From positions 1 through 64,000 of the forward strand of contig DAOUFE010000023.1 of the NCBI GenBank assembly GCA_034430215.1: 64,000 bases of DNA. The letters run 5' to 3'. The position numbers and the translations under genes were made by a program. This DNA is from UBA4782 sp034430215. Its GTDB lineage: Bacteria > Chloroflexota > Anaerolineae > Anaerolineales > Anaerolineaceae. Positions 1 to 9,040 of this stretch are shown here, in pieces (the first letter of the stretch is position 1; each line of letters begins with the position of its first letter). Below the pieces are notes generated by a model, which worked only from the letters and a program-made list of their open reading frames with translations, ran no database searches and had not been told where the DNA came from.

Positions 1-159
1 GTCTTACTCCGTTTTATAAAATGCTTTCGCAAAAACTATTTTATTGGAGATTCAATGTCGTTCAACCTTCTTTTTTTAAACTGTCAGGTAGCTAGTTAAT
101 TTTTTATTACCATATCTTTCTTGTTGTAATACCATTCTTAAGATATTAAGGAAAATTGT
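1..159. other. Upstream region of chemoreceptor gene
   Basis: AT-rich non-coding DNA before the first gene. The only clear signal is AAGGA (about 150-154), a plausible ribosome-binding site for the ATG at 160. No convincing promoter or end of a preceding gene was identified. Confidence 0.4.
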
Positions 160-2193
160 ATGAGATTCATTACAAAGTTATCCACTTTTGAGAAACAAAT
201 TATTTTCTTATTTTTATTGTTTTCCGTTGCTCTATCAGCCATCAGCTCTCTTTCAATTTATGGAATTCTAGAAAAACAGAATATTCAGGAATTTAAAGAA
301 GAAATCAGCTATATCGTGTTGGTCGCTTCCGCTGGGTTGAATGGCGATCAATTAGATAAAATTCAAGCTTCCCCCGAAACCACCATTGACGAAATTAGTA
401 CCTATAAAGAATATTTGAATAATGCAATCAAAAATATTCCTCAAGCCGATGATCTATACACCCTGAGGATGGATGAAGATGGGAATGTGGTTTTTGGGAT
501 TGATGCATATTCTGGCGAAGACGCGCCGGAAGTGGGAGAAATTTATCCCGATGCAACCGACACATTGATCGAGGCTTTTTCAAATGGTGCTGTTATTTCC
601 GTTGAACCAGATATTTATACCGATGAATGGGGAACCTGGTTATCAGCTTACACGCCAATATATCGAAGTGATGGAACGGTAGCAGAAATATTGGCAGTTG
701 ACATGATTGCAGATAGCTATTTAGAAAACAAGCAGCGGGCATTTATTACTGCAATGATCATCTTTTTTATTTCCATCCCAATCGGTTTGCTCACCGGTTG
801 CTTTGTGGGAAAAACTCTCAGCAAACCTATTATCCATTTGAGAGATGAATTGGCAGGGCTATCAGTGGGAAAGATTCCTACTGACCTGGAAGATAATTTT
901 ATTTCAAAGCAAAAAGGGGAAATCGGAGAAATCGGGAGGTACTTCACCCTTACTAAACAATACCTTGCTAGCATGGCTCATCTGGCAGGGAAGATCGCAT
1001 CAGGAGATCTTTCGATGCAGGTTCATCCAAAATCGGATAAAGATGAAATTGGCAGTGCCTTTTCTAAGATGGTCGTAAACTTGAATCAACAGATGAGATC
1101 TCTCTTAAATTTTTCGCATGATCTGATGGATAATTCGAATAAGTTGGCGGATATTTCTCACAAAGCCGATCTTGAAACGAAAGAAATTGCAGTTACTATG
1201 AGAGAAGTATCTGTAAGCTCGAGCAAAACATCCAACGACCTATCATCCACCCTGGAATCGATCGAAGAAATGGAACAGGCAATTGATGAAGTATCTACCG
1301 GTGCAGTCGGGCAATCAACAACAATAGGCGAAATGGCTCTCCTTTTCAACAATCTCAACACTGCGATCAGGTCTGTTGGCTCAAATATTTCACAAATGGT
1401 GAAAAGCTCTTCCCAGGCGATTGAAACAGCAAAAGATGGCTCGGATACTGTAGAAAAAACGATCCGCGGAATGGCGACCATCAAAGAGAAAGTCAACATA
1501 TCTACTCAAAAAGTGGAAGATATGCTGGTACGATCTGAACAGATCAATATTATTCTGGAAACAATTGATGATATTGCTTCTCAAACAAATTTGCTTGCGC
1601 TTAATGCTGCGATAGAAGCAGCACGCGCCGGGGACTCGGGAAAAGGATTTGCAGTAGTTGCAGAAGAAGTTCGCCAGCTCGCAGATCGCTCTCATGACGC
1701 GTCAAAAGAAATCGCTTCGTTGATCAAGGATATTAAGTCAGCAATATCGCAGACTGCCTCTGCAATGGAAGATGGTGCAAAAGAGGTTGAAGCTGGTGAA
1801 ACGCTTGCCAATCAATCCGGCACATCCCTTGGTAACATCATTCAATCCAATGAAGAAGTTAATCGACAGGCTGAATTGGTTTTAGAAGCAACTGAACAAA
1901 TAGAAAAATTATCCACTGAGCTTGCCAACCAATCAATGAATGTATCCAATATAGTTGAGCAAAATACGGTTGCGACCGAGCAAATGTTCAACAATTCAAA
2001 GGTCATCACAGAAACGATCCGTGAGATCGCGAAGATGGGTGAAGACAATTCAAGATCTTCAAACCATGCTGCAACAAATATTGAGGGTCTGACAACTCAG
2101 GTGGAGCAAGTTGGAGTTTCTGCAAGCGACCTGCATGAAATGGCAAAGAAGCTTTCCAGTATGGTTTCTCAATTTAAAGTAGAAAATAACTAG
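160..2193 (+). CDS. Methyl-accepting chemotaxis protein
   Basis: A transmembrane chemoreceptor that passes ligand signals to CheA/CheW. Of its 677 residues, TM1 is about 13-35, the extracytoplasmic sensor about 36-193, TM2 about 194-217, and HAMP-type linker sequence follows to about 325. The long cytoplasmic coiled coil carries the conserved hairpin tip (QTNLLALNAAIEAARAG, around 475-491) and the Gln/Glu-rich methylation helices. The C-terminal CheR-docking pentapeptide is absent. No che genes lie nearby, so it is an orphan receptor here. The sensor domain is divergent and the ligand is unknown. The ATG has AAGGA about 8 nt upstream. Confidence 0.95.
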   Translation: MRFITKLSTFEKQIIFLFLLFSVALSAISSLSIYGILEKQNIQEFKEEISYIVLVASAGLNGDQLDKIQASPETTIDEISTYKEYLNNAIKNIPQADDLYTLRMDEDGNVVFGIDAYSGEDAPEVGEIYPDATDTLIEAFSNGAVISVEPDIYTDEWGTWLSAYTPIYRSDGTVAEILAVDMIADSYLENKQRAFITAMIIFFISIPIGLLTGCFVGKTLSKPIIHLRDELAGLSVGKIPTDLEDNFISKQKGEIGEIGRYFTLTKQYLASMAHLAGKIASGDLSMQVHPKSDKDEIGSAFSKMVVNLNQQMRSLLNFSHDLMDNSNKLADISHKADLETKEIAVTMREVSVSSSKTSNDLSSTLESIEEMEQAIDEVSTGAVGQSTTIGEMALLFNNLNTAIRSVGSNISQMVKSSSQAIETAKDGSDTVEKTIRGMATIKEKVNISTQKVEDMLVRSEQINIILETIDDIASQTNLLALNAAIEAARAGDSGKGFAVVAEEVRQLADRSHDASKEIASLIKDIKSAISQTASAMEDGAKEVEAGETLANQSGTSLGNIIQSNEEVNRQAELVLEATEQIEKLSTELANQSMNVSNIVEQNTVATEQMFNNSKVITETIREIAKMGEDNSRSSNHAATNIEGLTTQVEQVGVSASDLHEMAKKLSSMVSQFKVENN

Positions 2194-2306
2194 TGGAAAA
2201 TGATCCAATACGATATGCGTACTGATGTATAAGGAAGGAAAATATCAGGATAACAGTTCGAATTCATCCTGATCAGGCAACTATTGGTTCATTCTTCATT
2301 TTCAAG

Positions 2307-2338
2307 CAAAAAGAGCAGCGAATTTCTTCGCTGCTCTT
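2307..2338 (-). terminator. Rho-independent terminator, possibly bidirectional
   Basis: A perfect 12-bp stem (AAGAGCAGCGAA, 2311-2322, with its complement at 2327-2338) and a 4-nt loop. On the minus strand it ends in a T5 tract (complement of 2308-2312), which fits termination of the Nudix gene. It also lies about 120 nt after the chemoreceptor stop and could stop that transcript from the other side. Confidence 0.75.
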
Positions 2339-2374
2339 ACCTTCTACCTTAAGCCAGTTATTTACTTCATGGAT

Positions 2375-2842
2375 TTATTCACGGGTAATGATGTGTTCTA
2401 CACAGGATTGCGGATGAGCCAATTTCGTTTTAAAGAATTCGGGATAAATATCGCACTTCTCCAGGTCATCGATAGGCAGCCATTCAAGTGTTTCGGAAAT
2501 ACCATCTTCATTGTAACTTTTGCAAATAACATCACATCGATTGTTTGGTTTCATGAAATAGAACATACCCAATTCATGAAAACGCTCTCCTGTCGGTTTC
2601 ATGATGAAAAGATTTTCGTGAATATATCCCAAACGATCAATCTCAAAAAGCACACCTGTCTCTTCAAGAACTTCGCGAATAACTGCTTCTTCCATGGTTT
2701 CATTCATCTTTACTCTACCCCCTACCGCATAGTAATAGGGATCTCGCTGATTTCTTACCATAAGTACTTTTCTATTACGAATAATGATCGCTCCGACTTT
2801 ATAGTTGAACCTTCCGGTTGGAGTAGAAAATGAACAATCCAT
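2375..2842 (-). CDS. Nudix hydrolase
   Basis: A small (155 aa) cytoplasmic hydrolase of nucleoside diphosphate-X compounds. The Nudix box is complete: G at about 42, then E, then REVLEETG at about 58-65, the Mg2+-binding helix. Upstream residues (VGAIIIRNRKVLMVRNQ) are the usual first strands of the fold. The substrate (oxidised nucleotide, nucleotide sugar or other) cannot be told. AGAGG lies about 8 nt before the ATG. It is a single-gene unit ending at the hairpin at 2311-2338. Confidence 0.9.
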   Translation of the reverse strand: MDCSFSTPTGRFNYKVGAIIIRNRKVLMVRNQRDPYYYAVGGRVKMNETMEEAVIREVLEETGVLFEIDRLGYIHENLFIMKPTGERFHELGMFYFMKPNNRCDVICKSYNEDGISETLEWLPIDDLEKCDIYPEFFKTKLAHPQSCVEHIITRE

Positions 2843-3090
2843 GGCAGAACCTCTTTATTTATATTATTTCAGCTTGCTTCATCGGCTTATGAAAATTGGA
2901 GAGGTGCATGAGGGGGCAATAACCTTCATGATCAATTAATCAACATCGATGCGGCTTACCCCACCCGGTTTCGCCACCCTTACCATTTTCAATCAGAAAA
3001 TGGGGAGAGAAAACATGAAATTAATCTCAACAGAAAGGGTGGGACACCTGCACCTCGATGGTGTTCGAACACACCAAAATATTACCTTAG

Positions 3091-3182
<92 letters not shown>

Positions 3183-3213
3183 GGATTGCGGATAAGATTA
3201 TAGCAGAGAATTC

Positions 3214-4608
3214 CTAAATTTCCATTTCATCATATTGAGCAGGATAGCTGATATTCTTCATCCCATTATCATTCAGCACTTGCTTGAAAGCTTCCTCGGC
3301 ATCCTGTTCGCCATGCACCAGAATGATCTGCTTTAAACTACTCTTTGTAGCCTTGGCATATTTCAACAAAAAATCTTGCCCGGCATGTGCAGATAGCCCC
3401 CCAATGGTGGCAACTTCTGCCCGTCGAATGTACCTCTCACCAAAAATGTTTACCGATGTTTGCCGCTCAGCCAATCTGCGACCCAGGGTATATGGTGCCT
3501 GCCAGCCTACGATACAGATCGTATTTCGGTCATCTTCGATGTTGTTGGCAAGATGGTGCAGAATCCGTCCATTTTCTGCCATGCCAGAAGCTGAAATAAT
3601 GATCATCGGCTCCTTGCGAAAATTTAATTTCTTCGAATCATTGACATCGCTGATATATTCCAGACCGTTAAAAGACAGGGCAGGATGCCTGTTTTCATTG
3701 ATGAATTGCCGGGTTTCTGCGTCAAAATATTCCGGACTGGCTTTGAATACTTCAGTCGCCTTCACCGCCAGTGGGCTATCGACAAATACAGGTATACGGG
3801 GAATCTCATTTTCTTCGATCATCTGGTTGATGTCATATACCAGTTCCTGGGTTCTTCCCACGGCGAAAGCGGGAACGATGACCTTGCCATGACGTTTGAT
3901 GGTGCGGTTGATCACATCACGAAACTCGATATATGCTTCAGCGGGATCACGATGAGCTTTATCGCCATAGGTGCATTCCATCATTAAATAATCCACTGCT
4001 TCTGGTAGCACCGGATCGGGGATCAGTGGCAAATTCATTCTGCCAATATCACCAGAGAACCAGAAACGAAAAGTCTTCCCATCTTCCTTCACATCCAGGC
4101 AGATAGCTGCCGAGCCAAGGATATGCCCGGCATCGATCAGACGAACTGTCACCCCCGGAATGGGCTCAAAGGGATCATTATACCTGACTGGATGGAAATG
4201 CTGGCTGGCTTGTTTGGCATCGTTTGCGGTGTAAATCGGTTCAATGGGTGGTTCACCTTTTTTTGCCCGCTTCTTATTCACAAACTGGGCATCTTCTTCC
4301 TGGATATGTCCGGAATCTTCCAGCATAACTTCACCCAATCGTGCTGAGGCAGTAGTCGTATAAATGGGACCATCATATCCACTCAACACAAGGTTGGGAA
4401 GATTGCCGCTATGGTCGATGTGAGCATGACTCAAGATGACTGCCTGTATTTTCTTTGGGTTGAATTTAAAGTTGCGGTTTTGTTCGAAAGTATCCTGTCG
4501 CCTTCCCTGAAACAAACCACATTCCAGAAGCATCGAATAATGATCTACTTCAATAAGATACTGAGAACCGGTAACCGTTTGTGCAGCACCATTGATTTTT
4601 ATTTTCAT
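3214..4608 (-). CDS. Metallo-beta-lactamase/beta-CASP RNA-processing nuclease (Ysh1/CPSF-73-like)
   Basis: A 464-aa zinc-dependent nuclease of the MBL/beta-CASP superfamily. Visible motifs are SHAHIDHSGNLP (about 58-69, HxHxDH zinc ligands), GHILGSA, FSGDIGR and MECTYGD. The beta-CASP region contains VPAFAVGRTQEL and IIISASGMAENGRILHHL, and the C-terminal LSAHAGQ and LVHGE motifs complete the fold. Family members are RNA endo/exonucleases. The start overlaps the rnd stop in an ATGA and has GAGGGAAG before it, so the two RNA-processing genes are translationally coupled. Confidence 0.92.
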   Translation of the reverse strand: MKIKINGAAQTVTGSQYLIEVDHYSMLLECGLFQGRRQDTFEQNRNFKFNPKKIQAVILSHAHIDHSGNLPNLVLSGYDGPIYTTTASARLGEVMLEDSGHIQEEDAQFVNKKRAKKGEPPIEPIYTANDAKQASQHFHPVRYNDPFEPIPGVTVRLIDAGHILGSAAICLDVKEDGKTFRFWFSGDIGRMNLPLIPDPVLPEAVDYLMMECTYGDKAHRDPAEAYIEFRDVINRTIKRHGKVIVPAFAVGRTQELVYDINQMIEENEIPRIPVFVDSPLAVKATEVFKASPEYFDAETRQFINENRHPALSFNGLEYISDVNDSKKLNFRKEPMIIISASGMAENGRILHHLANNIEDDRNTICIVGWQAPYTLGRRLAERQTSVNIFGERYIRRAEVATIGGLSAHAGQDFLLKYAKATKSSLKQIILVHGEQDAEEAFKQVLNDNGMKNISYPAQYDEMEI

Positions 4609-5753
4609 TTCTTCCCTCTTTCGAGCGTTTGTAAGACTTCCAGGATTTGCTTTCCCAGCTGTTGGAACCGCCAGGGAAAATCCTTCATTACCTGCTCCAA
4701 ATCTTGTTCAGAGGTGGGATTCCGCTGTGCGATTTTTTCCATTAAATCACGGGGTAATATTACATCAGATTCCACTTTATAGCGCATGCCAGTTATTCGG
4801 CGCCAGTTACGCAGAGCTTCAATTCGCTGTAAATATTCATCAGAAGGCTTGCTACAATTCTTATTTCGCTGGGGTTTCGGAGGTTTTTGTAATCCACTTT
4901 CCACCGCATGCAATAACCCCTCTCCATGTCTTTCTATAAGGCGAGAGGTGAGCCCTTCAAGTTTTGCAAGATCCTGTTTTGTTTTTGGACAAGACCTGGC
5001 AACATTCAAAAGAACCTGGTTGGACATTACTTTAAAAAGCGGAAGATTTGCTTGTTCGGCTCTTTGATCACGATAATGCCATAATTCGCATAGAACTGAA
5101 AGCTGAATAGGATCTAATTGCTGGCTTCCAGATATCCGCCAATTGCAGCTGTTGCTTTCTACTGGTGGCTCCACCTGAGAGATGCGGTTAAAATCCTCCA
5201 GAGCCAGGCTTTCGAGACCACTTGCGGTAAGTGCAGCCTGCATTCGCTGTCGTAATGCGATTAGATAATGGGTATCCATTCGTGCATAAGCCATCAAAGC
5301 AGGTTCTATTGGGCGGATTCCCCAATTGGCACGCTGGAAATGCTTATTCACAGTAACACCAAATTCCGCTTCTAATAAATTCCCTAATCCTACTTCCTTT
5401 TTTCCCAATATTTTAGCGGTAAGCATCGTGTCGAAGACATGGTTAAAAACAAATCCATAATCCCTTTTTAAGCAAATAATGTCATATTCAGCAGCGTGAA
5501 ATATCTTTTCCACATTGGGATCAGCAAAGATAGGTGCCAGGATATTCAAATCATCAAATGGAAAGGGGTCGAGCAAATAATCCGTGGTGGGTGTAGAAAA
5601 CTGGATCAGACACACACGTTCTTTATACGCGAATAAGCTGTTTGATTCTGTATCTACACCTATTTGTGAATAGTGTTTCAGATCAGCAGCCATGCATTCC
5701 AGTGCTGCTGTCGTATCGATCCAGACCGGTTCTGATAAAGGAGGTGCAATCAT
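4605..5753 (-). CDS. rnd: Ribonuclease D
   Basis: A DEDD-family 3'-5' exoribonuclease acting on tRNA and other small-RNA 3' ends. Exo I is in GVDTESNSLFAY (D and E metal ligands), Exo II in HAAEYDIICLKRDYG, and Exo III in YARMDTHYL. One or two HRDC-type helical regions follow (about 200-370), as in the usual domain order. An in-frame ATG lies 27 nt upstream (5780). I prefer 5753 (382 aa) because a TATAAT box (complement of 5761-5766) sits between the two ATGs, 7 nt before the inner one, so the outer ATG would lie upstream of the transcription start. Neither ATG has a Shine-Dalgarno. Operon with the beta-CASP nuclease. Confidence 0.88.
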   Translation of the reverse strand: MIAPPLSEPVWIDTTAALECMAADLKHYSQIGVDTESNSLFAYKERVCLIQFSTPTTDYLLDPFPFDDLNILAPIFADPNVEKIFHAAEYDIICLKRDYGFVFNHVFDTMLTAKILGKKEVGLGNLLEAEFGVTVNKHFQRANWGIRPIEPALMAYARMDTHYLIALRQRMQAALTASGLESLALEDFNRISQVEPPVESNSCNWRISGSQQLDPIQLSVLCELWHYRDQRAEQANLPLFKVMSNQVLLNVARSCPKTKQDLAKLEGLTSRLIERHGEGLLHAVESGLQKPPKPQRNKNCSKPSDEYLQRIEALRNWRRITGMRYKVESDVILPRDLMEKIAQRNPTSEQDLEQVMKDFPWRFQQLGKQILEVLQTLERGKK

Positions 5754-5760
5754 GCAAGAA

Positions 5761-5766
5761 ATTATA
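5761..5766 (-). promoter_or_regulatory. Candidate -10 box for leaderless rnd transcript
   Basis: Perfect TATAAT on the minus strand with 7 nt to the ATG at 5753-5751. No recognisable -35 and no ribosome-binding site. The geometry puts the transcript start at or next to the A of the start codon. Confidence 0.5.
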
Positions 5767-5876
5767 GTCGAGTTTTTCATTCGTTTACGGTAGAGCTATA
5801 TAATTGAAAGAAAGATGAATGATTAATTCGAGTAGATGCAATATAATTATTAACAAGCAAACAACGGGAGGGCTCG

Positions 5877-6554
5877 ATGAATGAACGAATTTTAATAATT
5901 GAGGATGATGAAGCAATCGTTAAAACACTCAGGCGCGCTCTAGCGTATGAAGGTTATCAGGTTGATGCTGCTATAGACGGTGAAACAGGGTTGTTGGCTG
6001 CTCGTGACCATACTCCAGACCTGGTTATTCTTGATTGGATGCTGCCTGGAATTGATGGATTGGAAGTCTGCCAGCGATTACGTTCTGGCGATAATGTACC
6101 AATTCTCATCCTTACTGCAAAAGATTCCACACAGGATAGGGTTCAGGGTTTAGATGCTGGCGCAGATGACTATATGGTTAAACCCTATGAATTAGAAGAA
6201 TTATTAGCCAGGGTGAGGGCATTGTTACGACGCACGCAACAAGACCGGGCGCCAATTCTGGCATTTGCTGACTTGACCTTAGATACTTCGACCCGTCAGG
6301 CAACACGGAAGAATCGCGTGATTAATCTTACGGCAAAAGAATATGATCTTTTGGAGCTTTTCCTGCGCCATCCACGCCAGGTATTAACCCGCGAGATGAT
6401 CTTCGATCGTGTTTGGGGGTATGATTTTGGCGGTGAATCGAATGTCCTGGATGTATATATCCGTTATTTGCGGATGAAGCTTGAATCTGGTGGGGAAGCA
6501 CGTCTGATTTATACGGTACGCAGCGTAGGCTATGTGCTGCGTGAGAAAAACTAG
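5877..6554 (+). CDS. OmpR/PhoB-family response regulator
   Basis: A 225-aa two-component DNA-binding regulator. The receiver domain (about 1-118) has acidic residues E9-D11, phospho-acceptor D53 (VILDWMLPG), switch Thr in LTAKD, and Lys in VKPYE. A winged-helix domain follows (about 128-223) with LTAKEYDLLELF and the wing ending in YTVRSVGYVL. GGGAGGG lies about 7 nt before the ATG. The histidine kinase starts 3 nt after the stop, so the two are a cognate pair. The target genes are not evident. Confidence 0.95.
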   Translation: MNERILIIEDDEAIVKTLRRALAYEGYQVDAAIDGETGLLAARDHTPDLVILDWMLPGIDGLEVCQRLRSGDNVPILILTAKDSTQDRVQGLDAGADDYMVKPYELEELLARVRALLRRTQQDRAPILAFADLTLDTSTRQATRKNRVINLTAKEYDLLELFLRHPRQVLTREMIFDRVWGYDFGGESNVLDVYIRYLRMKLESGGEARLIYTVRSVGYVLREKN

Positions 6555-6557
6555 CCT

Positions 6558-7931
6558 ATGTCGTTACGGCTCAGGCTGACATTACTGTATACCACCATTC
6601 TAGCGGGAACCCTCCTCCTGTTTGGCTCATTGGTTTATGGTCTTGTCAGTCTGATTCTTTTAAACCAGGCTGATGTCCGCCTTGAACAACAATCAGAACA
6701 ATTGATCAATCGTATTCAGATCAATTCAACTGAACAGTTTGATATTCATCAACTCTCTTCTTATCAAGCGGATGAAGGATTGAGTATTCAACTTTGGGAT
6801 ATCAATGATGTATTGGTATATTCTCACCCTGCCGGAAACCTGAACCCTGCTGATGATTTCTCTTTGCAAAGCAGTGAACCAGTTTTCAGCACCGTCAATG
6901 TAGATCAGACGCATTTACGAGTTCTTACAGTTCCACTCAAATCTATTGAGGGTAATGTGGGGGTTCTGCAATTATCTCTCGATCTGTCATTCATTGACCT
7001 TTCGCTGGAAACCCTCATCAGTGTGTTGCTGGTGGTTTCTTTTATCGGTGCCATTTTCTCTGCTCTAGCAGCCTGGGTTGTGACTGATCAGGCATTGGCA
7101 CCTCTGGCTGTAGCAACCAACACTGCCACCCAAATCACAAAAGCCGATGACCTTCACCGCCGTATTCCATTGCCACCTAATGCGGGTGAAGAAATTGATG
7201 AATTAATCGTGGCATTCAACCAATCGCTGGAAAGAATGGAACGATTATTTGATGTACAACAAAGATTCCTTTTGGATGTAAGCCACGAGCTGCGTACCCC
7301 ATTGACGGTCATAAAGATTAATGTGGACTTGATCAAGAAAATGGGCGAAGCCGATGCTGAATCCTTGACCGCCATCGACTCTGAAGTCTCCAGAATGACC
7401 AGGTTGGTAAACAACCTTCTCCTGCTTGCCAAAGCAGAATCTGGGGAAGTTCCTTTTGAAATGGCAACCTTGGATCTGGATACTGTGGTACTTGATGTTT
7501 ATCGTCAGATGAAGGTTGTCGCTGGGGGAAAAGTGAAATTAAAACTGGGCGAAATGGATCAGATCCAAATAATTGGAGACAGAGATCGGATTAAGCAGGT
7601 TTTACTCAATCTTGTAGGGAATGCCATTCAATATACTCCCCAGGATGGGCAGGTCACGCTCGCTTTACAAAGGACAGAAAAATACGCTCAGATCATCGTT
7701 AGCGATACCGGCAGGGGGATCAGCGAAGAAGACTTACCGCATATTTTCGATCGATTCTATCGGGGTGAGAAATCTCGCAAACGTGATCGGAATACTGGTT
7801 TTGGTCTGGGACTTTCTATTTCTAATTGGATCGTTAAAAACCATAACGGTCGTATTGAAGTCACATCACAAGAAAATAAAGGAACAACATTTTGCGTCAA
7901 CTTACCTTTGGGAGAGATTAAGCCATCTTAG
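6558..7931 (+). CDS. Sensor histidine kinase
   Basis: A 457-aa membrane kinase partnering the response regulator just upstream. TM1 is about 7-32, a roughly 120-residue extracytoplasmic sensor follows, TM2 is about 150-175, then HAMP to about 228. HisKA contains DVSHELRTPL with phospho-acceptor H243. The HATPase domain has the N box (QVLLNLVGNAIQYTP), G1 (DTGRGI), F box (FDRFYRG) and G2 (GFGLGLSI). All catalytic motifs are intact. The sensor domain resembles no specific ligand binder I recognise. A strong terminator follows. Confidence 0.95.
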   Translation: MSLRLRLTLLYTTILAGTLLLFGSLVYGLVSLILLNQADVRLEQQSEQLINRIQINSTEQFDIHQLSSYQADEGLSIQLWDINDVLVYSHPAGNLNPADDFSLQSSEPVFSTVNVDQTHLRVLTVPLKSIEGNVGVLQLSLDLSFIDLSLETLISVLLVVSFIGAIFSALAAWVVTDQALAPLAVATNTATQITKADDLHRRIPLPPNAGEEIDELIVAFNQSLERMERLFDVQQRFLLDVSHELRTPLTVIKINVDLIKKMGEADAESLTAIDSEVSRMTRLVNNLLLLAKAESGEVPFEMATLDLDTVVLDVYRQMKVVAGGKVKLKLGEMDQIQIIGDRDRIKQVLLNLVGNAIQYTPQDGQVTLALQRTEKYAQIIVSDTGRGISEEDLPHIFDRFYRGEKSRKRDRNTGFGLGLSISNWIVKNHNGRIEVTSQENKGTTFCVNLPLGEIKPS

Positions 7932-8001
7932 ATTTCGCCCAAGGTATAGCCAATTTACGGGATTGAATCCCAGTCATTGATCAAAAACTCCTTTTGGAAA
8001 T

Positions 8002-8050
8002 AAAACACAGTAGAGATCGAATTAACATTTGACATCTCTGCTGTGTTTTT
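8002..8050 (+). terminator. Rho-independent terminator of the two-component operon
   Basis: A long stem, AAAACACAGTAGAGAT (8002-8017) against ATCTCTGCTGTGTTTT (8034-8049), with one G-T wobble, a 16-nt loop and a T5 end, about 70 nt after the histidine kinase stop. Confidence 0.85.
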
Positions 8051-8110
8051 ATGTTGTCTGGCGAAAATGGATTTTTTGTGGCAAGAATTACCTTTGTTTG
8101 ATTCAATCTG

Positions 8111-8845
8111 TTAAAGAACACGTGCGGAACTGGTTTCTGATGAAGCATCAACATTCACATTATGATAGCTGGGTTCCGGTCTGCGAGAAGGACTGAATGA
8201 TTGGCTGGAAGCAGGTCGGATCATAGATCGATGGGAAAGAGCGGCTGAATTCATAGGCATATTTCGAACTTCACCATCACGCATTGGGGTTGCCATACTA
8301 TGATTCATGGTACCAGTTGAACTACGTTTCCCACTCATCATCCGTTCGCTTGTGACTGTGAGCGAACCAATGACCAGAATGCGGATAACCCATACCATGA
8401 TGGCGACAAATACTGGAACAATATTGGTTAGGGCACTGGCAGTGATCACGGCTGTGCTTTTTAATGCGTGGGTTGTCATAGCCATTGATACTCCCCACCA
8501 GGTTAGTATCGCATTCATTGTGGCTGCGAGAAGCCACGCGCCAAAAAGATACCATGCTTCTTTCGCTTCATTTCGTGAGTCTTCAGGAGAAAAGAGACGG
8601 GCGATCCCAGCAAAATCAATACCGCAGAACGCCAATGCAAGGATGGTAGACCAGCGAATTCCAGCGAACTTAAGGTCACCGAGAAGGTCTTTTAAAGCAA
8701 AATCAGTAGTGCTGTAGTTAAATGCTTCAAATGCCAGTAACGCCATTAGAATGATCACACCATATAGCAATCCAGAACGAAATTGCATTTGTTTAAGGCT
8801 CTTTACAGGGTTAAATCCAGTAGATCGGGCTGTCGTTACGCTCAT
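8111..8845 (-). CDS. Membrane protein of unknown function under a tightly defined promoter/operator
   Basis: I do not recognise this 244-aa family. It has a short basic N-terminus and about four hydrophobic helices (about 26-46, 64-86, 97-120, 132-162). A polar Ser/Met/Arg-rich C-terminal tail of about 80 residues (from about 165) is low in complexity and probably cytoplasmic and disordered. There are no enzyme motifs. The start is well fixed by AGGAG about 9 nt upstream. It is a single-gene unit, and its promoter and GAAC-N4-GTTC operator (8888-8930) suggest induction from a repressed state, perhaps by DNA damage. The function is unknown. Confidence 0.8.
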   Translation of the reverse strand: MSVTTARSTGFNPVKSLKQMQFRSGLLYGVIILMALLAFEAFNYSTTDFALKDLLGDLKFAGIRWSTILALAFCGIDFAGIARLFSPEDSRNEAKEAWYLFGAWLLAATMNAILTWWGVSMAMTTHALKSTAVITASALTNIVPVFVAIMVWVIRILVIGSLTVTSERMMSGKRSSTGTMNHSMATPMRDGEVRNMPMNSAALSHRSMIRPASSQSFSPSRRPEPSYHNVNVDASSETSSARVL

Positions 8846-8872
8846 CGTATCATCTCCTTTTTAAAAACAAGT

Positions 8873-8899
8873 GAACAATCATTATTAGAACGATTGTTC
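8873..8899. promoter_or_regulatory. Operator: GAAC-N4-GTTC inside a larger inverted repeat
   Basis: 8888-8899 reads GAAC GATT GTTC, the core of the Gram-positive-type LexA/DinR box. GAACAATC (8873-8880) and GATTGTTC (8892-8899) also form a perfect 8-bp inverted repeat. The element starts 2 nt downstream of the -10, covering the expected transcription start, so a bound protein would block initiation. LexA is the best guess; a TetR- or MarR-type repressor is possible. Confidence 0.55.
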
Positions 8900-8901
8900 G
8901 T

Positions 8902-8930
8902 ATTATAGAACATACTTTCTATAATGTCAA
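8902..8930 (-). promoter_or_regulatory. Perfect consensus sigma-70 promoter
   Basis: On the minus strand TTGACA (complement of 8925-8930), a 17-nt spacer and TATAAT (complement of 8902-8907). The match to consensus is exact. It drives the 8111-8845 gene with a leader of about 50 nt. Confidence 0.85.
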
Positions 8931-9040
8931 TAGGCAATTTTGTAGAACGAAAAAGGGATTTCTTCGTGATAATACTCAGAACGATATAGCGCTAAGAAAT
9001 GTAATCGGCTAATTGGTGATGCTCATTGATTACAACTTTT

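Noticed and set aside
2983..3003. AT-rich hairpin downstream of tRNA-Ser
   Set aside because: CCATTTTC/GAAAATGG is a clean stem but lacks a T tract and a clear link to the tRNA transcript.
3045..3075. T-arm-like TTCGAAC palindrome next to tRNA-Ser
   Set aside because: It looked like a tRNA remnant or attachment site, but no acceptor or anticodon stem and no repeat of the tRNA 3' end could be found.
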